A DNA stretch of 64,000 nt, from assembly GCA_964017185.1 (NCBI GenBank), contig OZ024874.1:18533957-18597956 (forward strand). The letters run 5' to 3'. A model generated the notes under the pieces. The model searched no databases. It was not told where the DNA came from and saw only the letters and a list, made by a program, of their open reading frames with translations. Position numbers and translations under genes: made by a program. Positions 56,294-64,000 of this stretch are shown here, in pieces; position 1 is the stretch's first letter; each line of letters opens with the position of its first letter. The DNA comes from Rugalucina vietnamica. Taxonomy: Eukaryota; Mollusca; Bivalvia; Lucinida; Lucinidae.

Positions 56294-56650
56294 CTGGAAC
56301 ACATCTGTGTGATATTGAATGCGCAATATCTGGTCCTATCGACGGTGGTCGACATGATGGCTTCCAGGAGCAAGTCTTAAATAGGTCGTACCGTTGACTT
56401 GAATCGTATTGTTTGTCAGATCTGGACCATTTGCAGGGTCTGAGAATATCAGTAGGTTTGCAGTAAAGGCGCTCTGAATCCTTGTTATAATCCGTGATAC
56501 TATCCGAGGAAGATAACGACTGTTCCACTTTGCCATATCCAGCGTCTAAAATCTGAATTCGTTGATCAGTATTGCACTGCAGCTGAAATTCTTCGCAGTT
56601 TTTCGTTGGTGATGAATATGAGCAGCCGGAAGTGTTCACAGTACCTTCCC
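56294..56650 (-). CDS. Receptor gene exon: SUEL-type lectin-like region
   Basis: Acceptor CATTTTTAG before GGGAAGG at 56650, donor CCAG|GTACAT at 56293, phase 1 to 1. It encodes about 118 residues. The start CEEFQLQC...RIQILDAGYG fits the first strands of galactose-binding SUEL lectins (C-x-L-x-C, then I-x-I-x-x-A-x-Y-G), with further Cys later (YCKPTD, RPCKW, KTCSW, PSC, HRC). The typical SUEL end (GDPC, KYL) is not seen, so the assignment is tentative. Two other frames are open over part of the exon, but only this one joins both neighbours. Confidence 0.75.
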
Positions 56651-56714
56651 CTAAAAATGAAAAATAAAATACTGTGTCTACAAATTAAAAGAAACCCAAA
56701 ATATACACTTCTGG

Positions 56715-58953
56715 GCAAAATGAAGAAAGTAATACAATTAATCATTTACTAAACAAGGGTGAAAAACTTTTTTGTGCATTCGTCGATTTCACGAAAGCGT
56801 TTGATTACGTGGTGCATGATATAATTTGGTTTAAGTTAATTAGATTAGGGGTACGAGGGAAGATATTGAATGTAATTAGGTCTATGTATAGCCATGTCAA
56901 ATCAAAAGTAAAAGTTAATAATGACATAAGTACTGGTTTTGAATGTCAGTTGGGAGTAAGACAAGGTGAATGTTTATCTCCTTTTTTATTTGCAATGTAT
57001 GTGAATGATATAGAACAAGAAATTCAGCTGAAGGGAAGTGAGGGTATAGATATGGGTATGTTTAAGCTCTTTATGGTACTATACGCTGATGATATTGTTA
57101 TTTTTGCTTCTTCAGCGCAAGAACTTCAAAGTGAATTAAATATTTTGTCGGAATATTGTAATAGAAATAGATTAAAAGTAAATACAGCGAAGACCAAAAT
57201 TATGATTTTAGAGGGGGTGGTATTTTACCTAGGGATTTGAAATTTTATTATAATGGCATAGAGTTAGCTATTGTGAGTAGTTTTTCTTATCAAGGTATTG
57301 TATTTTCAACAAGTGGCTCTTTTTCAGAATGCCACAAACCGTTAGCGGGTCAGGCACTAAAAGCTATCTTCAAGTTAAACAGGTATCTTTACAATTTTAC
57401 AAATATAACCCCAGGGCACAAACTTGAATTATTTGATAAACTTGTCACACCAATTTTGAATTATGGAAGCGAAGTGTGGGGTTTTGCTAAAGCAACTCAG
57501 GTTAAACGAATACATATGTCATTTTGTAAACAATTGCTAGGGGTTAAAACAAGTACGCAAAATGATTTTATCTATGGAGAACTCGGGCGTACAGACTATT
57601 ATACAAAAAGAATATATATTATTATAAAATACTGGTTCAAAGTAGTGTATGCAGATGAAAGAAAATATATTAATCAAATCTATAAAGTTATGTTAAACGA
57701 TATAAATGATAACCAAAACATAAAGAACTGGGCATCTTAAGTAAAAAATACATTAGCGAATCTTGGGTTTCTCGATGTATGGTTAGCCCAAGGGGTGGGG
57801 GATGTTAGCAAATTTCTTACGCTTTTAAAACAAAGATTGTCAGATCATTTTCTTCAAAACTGGAATTATAGATTAGCTGAATCAAGCAGAGCGTCATTTT
57901 ATAGAGTTATAAGCACATTTAAATTTCAGCCATATTTAGATAAAGTAACTACAAGAAAGTTTAGAGTTGCATTATCAAAGCTTAGAGTGTCATCACACAG
58001 GCTCATGATTGAGGCTGGCAGATGGAATAGACCACATCGTACTCCTAGGGAACAACGTATATGCACTGTCTGTAATCAACTAGAAGATGAATATCATTTC
58101 TTATTTGAATGTAGATTGTACAATGCTGAAAGATCAATGTTTCTAAAACCTTATTATCTTCGGAATAAAAGTATGTATAAAACGATTGAATTGATGCAGG
58201 AAACAAATCCAAAAACATTAAAAAATTGGCAATGTTTGTTCATAATTGTTTTGAAATACGTACTGATTACATATTACACAATTGATGTATGTTTATAAAT
58301 GTTTTGGAATACGTACCTTTATTTTATTTCTCATTTACTATGTTTAATTAATAAGTGCCTTATGCCGATATTCTTACACGTGCATAGATATATGTTGTGT
58401 AACAATACTGATGTCTGATGAGACTCAAAAAAGTATATTTTTGGGTTTTACCATCAATTCCTATATAGTTATTTAAGGTTTATGCATTTGTTCCTCATTC
58501 TGATCTTTCTAAAGATAAGTATATATTGTAATATATGTTTATACATTCTCCGTGTTTCAAAAATGAAGTGTTTGGTCATGAGATGCAGATATACATTGTG
58601 CTTACGAAAATATTATGCTACAAAGTCTAAGCTACTTTTGCATGATGATAAATGTATTTGCTTTTATATTTGATACGATTGGGTAAATATCAATATAAAC
58701 AATTGAAAAACATAATCACACTGTGTAGTGAATAACATCACACTGTCCGCCATACTTAAAATTATTTAGAAATATTTGTATATATGCTTATTTGCTCAAG
58801 GGTCATGTATGACCTATTGCAGATAATATTTGTCATGTTTGTACGGTGAATGGAGGATGCCCTCGACCTCCATTGACCTATTACGAGGATAATAAATTTC
58901 TTCTTCTTCTTCTTCTTCTTCTTCTTCTTCTTCTTCTTCTTCTTCTTCTTCTT
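56715..58953 (+). pseudogene. Non-LTR retrotransposon, 5'-truncated and broken, antisense in a receptor intron
   Basis: Starts inside the RT domain: FCAFVDFTKAFD, then VRQGECLSPFLFAMYVND and the catalytic LYADDIVIF (YADD at 57082-57093), then KVNTAKTKIMI. A one-base deletion near 57209 shifts the frame; reading continues as PRDLKFYYNG, LNYGSEVWGF and ELGRTDYY. An in-frame TAA follows at about 57738. The C-terminal part resumes in the same frame (GFLDVWLAQG) and ends with a zinc-knuckle-like C-x2-C-x7-E-Y-H-F-L-F-E-C motif before the stop at 58298. The 3' UTR ends AATAAATT and a (TTC)n tail at 58898-58953. So one frameshift and one stop break it; the endonuclease is missing. Clade not assigned. 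Confidence 0.85.
58898..58953 (+). repeat. (TTC)n tail of the LINE
   Basis: About eighteen TTC repeats directly after ATAATAAA, the expected 3' tail position. Confidence 0.9.
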
Positions 58954-59067
58954 CAACTGATATTATCCGTAATGATCTCAGAGAATTGAAAAACGTGTTG
59001 GTTTATATTTTATGTATATATGGTACATCAACGACCATAATATATCAATGGATGACAGATATTAAAT

Positions 59068-59300
59068 AAGCCGTCTCATGGAAAAACCAACAATCTGCAT
59101 AGGCGAAAACAAAGGCGCAGATCAGCTTCGCGGTACCGCGACGCTGATCAGCGCCTTTGTTTTCGCTACTCGGATAGTACAACTCCTCCTCTACTTAACT
59201 CCAAAAGTTCAAGCTTCTAGCCTGCTTCTGTAGCTGTACAGGCCAGTTTGTGTCAGACCTGTTCGGAAACCACATTGTTGGTTTTCCCACGAGGCGGCTC
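59068..59300. mobile_element. MITE family B, complete copy beside a splice donor
   Basis: Starts AAGCCGTCTCATGGAAAAAC (first G changed) and ends GTTTTCCCACGAGGCGGCTC. The palindrome is intact except GCGACGCTG in the right arm. Its right end is 12 bp from the receptor exon end at 59313, so on the gene strand the MITE begins at intron base 13 of that intron. Confidence 0.85.
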
Positions 59301-59312
59301 ATTTAACCTTAC

Positions 59313-59453
59313 CTTCACACTTTCCTGTTTCTTTGTTGAAGAGAAATCCTATATCACACTCACAGTCATACCGCCTGTCTGAGTCAGATGACAATGACTG
59401 GATGCATTTACCATTTATACAAAGGTTGTCATCGTTACAAATATTCAGACGAT
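59313..59453 (-). CDS. Receptor gene exon: EGF-like domain 2
   Basis: Acceptor GTTTACAG before ATCGTC at 59453, donor GAAG|GTAAGG at 59312, 141 nt, phase 1 to 1. It encodes one EGF-like module with six Cys: NICNDDNLCINGKC, then YDCECDIGF and TGKCE. The calcium-binding D/N-x-D/N-E consensus is not evident. The next exon begins GG, giving Gly at the junction. Phase 1-1 single-module exons are typical of shuffled EGF domains. Confidence 0.9.
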
Positions 59454-59694
59454 CTGTAAACAGTATAAGCATAATGCAACAGTAGAAAGTTTTGAAAATC
59501 GCAATTTAGACACAAGACGGTGTAGTCTAGCCACTAGGCATTAAAATTGAAATGCTTACAAAGGTGTAATCTATCTACATATCTAAAATTTATTTTATTT
59601 GGTTAGTCTACACTCTAGCCAAGATTCGTACATCAGAAAGTAGCTGGTACTCTAGCTTTCAAAAAAGGGTAATTTAAACTGCTACTTAAAAGGA

Positions 59695-59947
59695 AAAAAG
59701 GTACAAGTAGGCAAAGATCAGGAAAAGGCGCAATCAGAAAAAGATTCCCACTCCCAAAACCGAGGTGGGAAAAAACCAAACTAGTCTAACAATCAGGTAC
59801 TTATACCATGAAAACATTTCGTAAGCCGAATGAGCAGCTATTTTCCCAATAGGTGGCCACTCAGTTAACTTAACTTAACTAAAAATATGAAAACATACAT
59901 AAGGCGCCAACAGCACAAAAATATTTAAACACCAAAACATAAAACAA
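59695..59947 (-). repeat. Family A copy, left part, split by an insertion
   Basis: GGTACAAGTAGGCAAAGATC, CCACTCCCAAAACCGAGGTG, CATTTCGTAAGCCGAATGAG, AGGCGCCAACAGCAC and ACCAAAACATAAAACAA. The next expected word (AAGAACCACCACAGAAGTAT) appears only at 61162, after a 1.2-kb insertion. Confidence 0.8.
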
Positions 59948-61059
59948 CTAGAAATGCGTGTTTGTAAAACACTATGCCCCCAACTGTATGCTTGTCCCTA
60001 AACTGACAGCTTGTATGATTCATTTAGTTTCAGTGAAATTTAATTTCCAAAAGAAGCTGTAGGGTTGCCCTTGTTTTTGACCTCGATCAAGAAACTGAAT
60101 GTAAGCTTTTTGCAGACAAGTTAGAAATGGAGTAAAAATTTCAAAATGGAGTTAATTTGTCAAAATTTGACGGAAAGTCCGAAAAAGTTAATCAGGTGAT
60201 CTTCTTCTCAGCCCCAACCAGTATAGCAAATATGAAGGATCTAGCTTAAATACTTTTTGAGATATCTAGCCCACAAGATTTTCAGATTGTGTTTTAAAAG
60301 GGGCATAACTCCAAAAAGGCACATAACTTGAACATGAAAAAATATGGGTCAACTATTTTTTCATGAGGAATTTGTATATAAAATTTCAAAAACCTAACAT
60401 TCACCGTTCAAAAGTTTCAAATTTCACCGAAAAGTGGAAAAATTAATCCAAATTTCAAAATTCCTTATTTTTGTCAAAATTTTACAGAAAGTTCTCAAAA
60501 GTTAATCAGGTCATCTACTCATCAGCCCCAACCAGTATACCAAATATGAAGGCTCTAGCTCAAATACTTTTTAGATACCTTGCACACAATATTTTCAAAT
60601 TTTGTTTTCAAAGGTACATAACTCAGAAAAGGGGCATAACTTGGACAAGAAAAAAAAATATGGGTCAACTATTTTTTCATGAGGAATCTGTATATGAAAT
60701 TTCAAAACCCTAGCATTCACCGTTCAAAAGTTTCAAATTTCACCGAAAAGTGGAAAAATCAATCAAAATTTAAAAATTCCGTATTTTTGTCAAAATTTGA
60801 CGTAAAGTTCTCAAAAGTTAATCAGGTCATCTAATCATCAGCCCTAACCAGTATACCAAATATGAAGGCTCTAGCTTAAACTCTTTTCGAGATATCTTGC
60901 ACACAAGATTTTCAAATTTTGTTTTCAAAGGGAAATAACTCAGAAAAGGGGCATAACTCGGACAAGAAAAAAAATACGGGTCAACTATTTTTTCATGAGG
61001 AATACACACATGAAATTTCAAATCCCTAACATTCACCATTCAAAAGTTAACAGACGTAC

Positions 61060-61104
<45 letters not shown>

Positions 61105-61160
61105 GACAGACAAGCCGAAAGCAATATGCCCTTCCAACTTTTTCAAAGTTGGGGGCATAA
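59948..61160 (+). mobile_element. 1.2-kb element with three internal 300-bp repeats, inserted into family A
   Basis: Starts CTAGAAATGCGTGTTTGTAA with CTATGCCCCCAAC and ends CAAAGTTGGGGGCATAAAA, so the TGCCCCCAACT word is inverted at the two ends. Inside, a unit with AAAGTTAATCAGGT, ATCAGCCCCAACCAGTATAC, CAAATATGAAGG, GGGGCATAACT, TTTTTTCATGAGGAAT and TTCACCGTTCAAAAGTTTCA repeats three times (about 60180, 60490, 60800). A (CA)n tract lies at 61064-61100. The flanks re-form an uninterrupted family A sequence. Confidence 0.8.
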
Positions 61161-61290
61161 AAAGAACCACCACAGAAGTATAGACTTGGAACGATCAGTA
61201 ACACAAAGTTACTGGCGGGTTTAAATCGATTTTACATGGCCATAACCTCACCCTCAGCTTCTGCAGTGGTTCATAACATGTTTATCAAAC
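61161..61290 (-). repeat. Family A copy, right part
   Basis: AGAACCACCACAGAAGTATA, TTGGAACGATCAGTAACACA, ACTGGCGGGTTTAAATCGAT, CATGGCCATAACCTCACCCT and CTGCAGTGGTTCATAACAT, continuing the copy broken at 59947. Confidence 0.8.
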
Positions 61291-61966
61291 AAACAGCTAG
61301 TCTAAAGGCGGGGATAAACTGTAAATCTAGTTTCATTTTGAATCCGGTACATCAAACATGATCATAGTAGTAGAATATGCACAATAAACGTAAATTTGCA
61401 TGCTGTACAGCATCAATTCAAAATATGTTCAAATGTCGTCACAATGTACTTGGGTGTTAAAGTTTTTTTTTTCTGTGTTCTTTTTTTTTCCTTCTGTTTT
61501 TCTTTTTCCTAGGTTTACGGATCTTCCTGGTCAATGTTTTCAAAAAGGAAATGAATTTTAAATGATACTTCATTATATCTGATTTATTTTCTTCTTTCGA
61601 CACCCCCCACTTAATACTTAGCAGATAATTCTTGAACTTGGACCCAATAGGCATACAAACAATGCATGTATGTAAGGTATGTATGTAGGCATATACTGTA
61701 GCCACCCTTTATTCAGACCCAAGCTATAGTTCGAATCTTTGCTGTCTTTGAAGAATTAGTGATTGCTTTAAATTAATATAAATAATTAGATTATTTTCAT
61801 TACATTCGCCATTTTACGATGTTGTGAAAAAAAATCTTGATGCAAGTTTTATTTTGACTGATTCAACAGTTTTGTGTCCTTTGATTTTATTTCCTCCTTC
61901 ATAACTCTCTTAGCAATGTTCACCCAGAGACTACAATTTTTGTGGAAAGAACAATTGTTACCTTAC
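61291..61966 (-). other. Receptor intron, nothing else recognised
   Basis: Unassigned intron sequence with a T-rich stretch near 61463-61510. The ORF at 61457-61705 is a product of that tract. Confidence 0.5.
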
Positions 61967-62104
61967 CTTCACACTTCCGCGTTTCCAGATTGAATTGAAA
62001 TCCTTCATTACAGTCACAGTAATACCGCCAGTCAGAGTCAGCTGACAATGGAATGCATCTACCATTGTCACATAAGGTGGTCAAACTGTCACATCCCTGG
62101 GGTT
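61967..62104 (-). CDS. Receptor gene exon: EGF-like domain 1, most upstream exon in the window
   Basis: Acceptor ATAACTTACAG before AACCCC at 62104, donor GAAG|GTAAGG at 61966, 138 nt, phase 1 to 1. It encodes GCDSLTTLCDNGRC, then YYCDCNEGF and TRKCE: six Cys in EGF spacing. It is clearly a duplicate of the next EGF exon (same lengths between Cys, shared L-S-A/S-D-S-D-x-R-Y stretch and the same donor). The signal peptide and any further modules must lie beyond 64000. Confidence 0.9.
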
Positions 62105-64000
62105 CTGTAAGTTATATACATATACATTCACAGGAGGTAAAGTTCGTTTTCAAAGATGCAGATGACAATGACGTCGCGTCAGATGTTGAGGCACAATTTG
62201 CGATTTGCGCATGTAGTTGGTGCTAAAATACTGCCATGTCAACATTATTTGAAGTAGCGGTATTATGCAAAGTACATCAAAATAAAGATCTTGAAACTAG
62301 CTTTTAGACCATGTGCAAATATTATATGTCTTGTAACCTGTTACTGAATGAATGGCCAATGAATGATAAAAAAACGCTTAAAACGTCATGTCAGGCGTTA
62401 CAAAATTAACCGTTACTTTGGACGAAATCAATCATAAAATTGCGATCTTTAGATTTTGTGCACCGAAACGACACCCATTTGCAGTAACTTTGTTGATAGA
62501 ACGCCCACCAAAAGCTGAAGTCAGAAGACGAAATATTAGAGGCATAACTGAATCTTGTTAGGGAGGTCCGAAAATGTCAGGTTCAGGGTAAAAAGTTATA
62601 GGTAGTGTGTTGTTTGTATTATAAAAATATTACAAAAATAGTAAATTACTGAATTTTTATATGGACATTTATTTCATAAAATGCGCATTCACGCTATATA
62701 AAAATAAGTTCGATTCAGAAATAGAAAATAATCATAACATAAATTTTTCCGGATCTTAAAAATGTAACACTCCCGATCTTTTAGATAAAAATCCATACGT
62801 CTTTTGTTCCGAATCCGAATTTTCATGTCAAAATAGATCTTTTAATGTTTTGGTTTGCATGACGTCAAAGTTCATAAACCAATCTTTCATGTGAAAATGC
62901 TGCGCACTCGTGAAAATTCTGATGGTTTCAACTCATCCGATTAAATAAATTTGGTATTCACCGAAAAAAAAAGCAAATTTTCTTTTTATTTTATACAATA
63001 CATTGGCATTTTCCAATTCACAAGGCAGGCGGTGAAAATGGAAAAACCAAAATTTTTTGAAAACACAAACAATTTTGGTACCACATTGTTCCTTACGTTC
63101 TAACTAAGAAAATGAATATCCACACTTTATGTTTTCGTTCATAGTAGTTATAGGCGTTTGAATTTCTGAAGTGAGACATGTATTAAATGACGTCAAGTAA
63201 ATGGAAATGTCAGAAGTAATCCAAAATCTACAGAGAAGATATAGGCTTATATCAGTCACTAGTGACTTTTGATATCAAGTGAGATTTGATATCAGTGAAA
63301 TTTCATATCAATAAAAATACCAATTTTATCAAGTTTTGTGTACATTGGTTTTCACTGTAAAGTATAAAATAAAAAACGATTCTGCGTTCAAAAAATGTAA
63401 CATTTTGACGTTTTTGTCGATTTGACGTTATATTACGTGTTGTTCACAGGACCAGCCCGCCTATTTGAACTTCGGTTCGGTTCGGTTCGGCGACACGGAC
63501 ACAGAATTTTGAAAGAGAAGTGGTTTTTTTTTCTATCATTTTTCGAATTTCCCATTGTTTTTGTCTGTAAATAGGTCAAGAAGTTTGGGACCTGCAATTT
63601 CTCATTGTTGGTCGCTGTTTTCCCCCCAACTTAAGAGTCTAAGCATCGATTTTCTTAGTCATGCGATTTGCGCCAAAACGATTCGTACTTAACTTGAAAA
63701 TCTCTTTTCTTGAAACTTTTTGGCTTGAGAGCTGACAAGCTTTTGGACCAGAATTAGTTCAAGCTTCATTGACAGTGACATTGAACGGCTATAGCAGGGC
63801 TGCAACGATCTGTCATAAAAGTTAAAGAATGTTTTTTCTGGACTGACCTTCCCCCACCCACTTTTTTCATAAAGTGATTGAAGGTCTTTTTGTTTAATCA
63901 TTTGAATTGGAACTCATGGCTTCAGGTGTTGTCGGTCCAACTGTGGGGCGGTTGACTTGTCGGGGTGGAAAAAAATCCTATGCGTAGTTTCCATACACCG
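62105..64000 (-). other. Upstream receptor intron (presumed); no exon found
   Basis: I find no cysteine-patterned ORF with matching splice sites on the minus strand. The ORF at 63689-63901 has no motif. The TTCGG repeats at about 63470-63490 are very short. The region is assigned to the gene only because the first visible exon begins with an acceptor. Confidence 0.5.

Noticed and set aside
56336-56536. Alternative frame in the lectin-like exon (starting MAKWNSRY, containing FSDPANGPDL)
   Set aside because: It contains an in-frame stop before the exon end, and it does not keep phase with the neighbouring exons, while the chosen frame joins both.

Overview
The window looks like animal nuclear DNA, most likely from a mollusc and probably a bivalve. 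It is AT-rich, almost free of genes, full of short palindromic transposons and microsatellites, and has one gene with small phase-matched exons. Two copies of a SINE resembling the molluscan MetaSINE type support this, but the species assignment is inference. No rRNA, intact tRNA, operon or CRISPR array is visible.

Layout. 1-1324 (minus) is the broken end of a Penelope-like element ORF with a zinc motif and a GIY-YIG nuclease. 1.3-9 kb is mostly unassigned sequence with scattered repeats, including a 1.2-kb inverted pair at 7.6-8.8 kb. 9.1-19.5 kb is an old tandem array of diverged units of about 2.5 kb, marked by shared landmarks and by (ATCT)n tracts at the same relative place. 19.6-21.8 kb is one terminal-inverted-repeat (TIR) element nested in another. 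23.0-26.8 kb is a larger TIR-bounded element holding two SINEs. 33-39 kb is a segmental duplication whose two halves carry different insertions, so each half gives the empty site for the other. 44.6-46.6 kb is another duplicated segment; one copy carries a 509-bp LTR retrotransposon in miniature (TRIM) with identical LTRs, a perfect 5-bp target duplication and a visible empty site.

The one convincing host gene runs on the minus strand from beyond the right edge to 49486. Seven coding exons can be placed (61967-62104, 59313-59453, 56294-56650, 51988-52350, 51656-51715, 50909-51269, 49486-50437), and every junction keeps frame. They encode two EGF-like domains, a lectin-like region, a further cysteine-containing ectodomain, a threonine-rich stalk, one membrane span and a cytoplasmic tail with six YxxL motifs in near-regular repeats. 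This reads as the C-terminal part of a single-pass receptor. Its introns hold a broken non-LTR retrotransposon, several MITEs and two families of internally repeated elements.

The rest is a community of small non-autonomous elements. Three unrelated MITE families (called B, C and D here) share one design: weak terminal repeats around a near-perfect central palindrome of about 45-65 bp. Two further dispersed repeats (A and E) recur many times without recognised coding capacity. Family letters are local labels, not database names.
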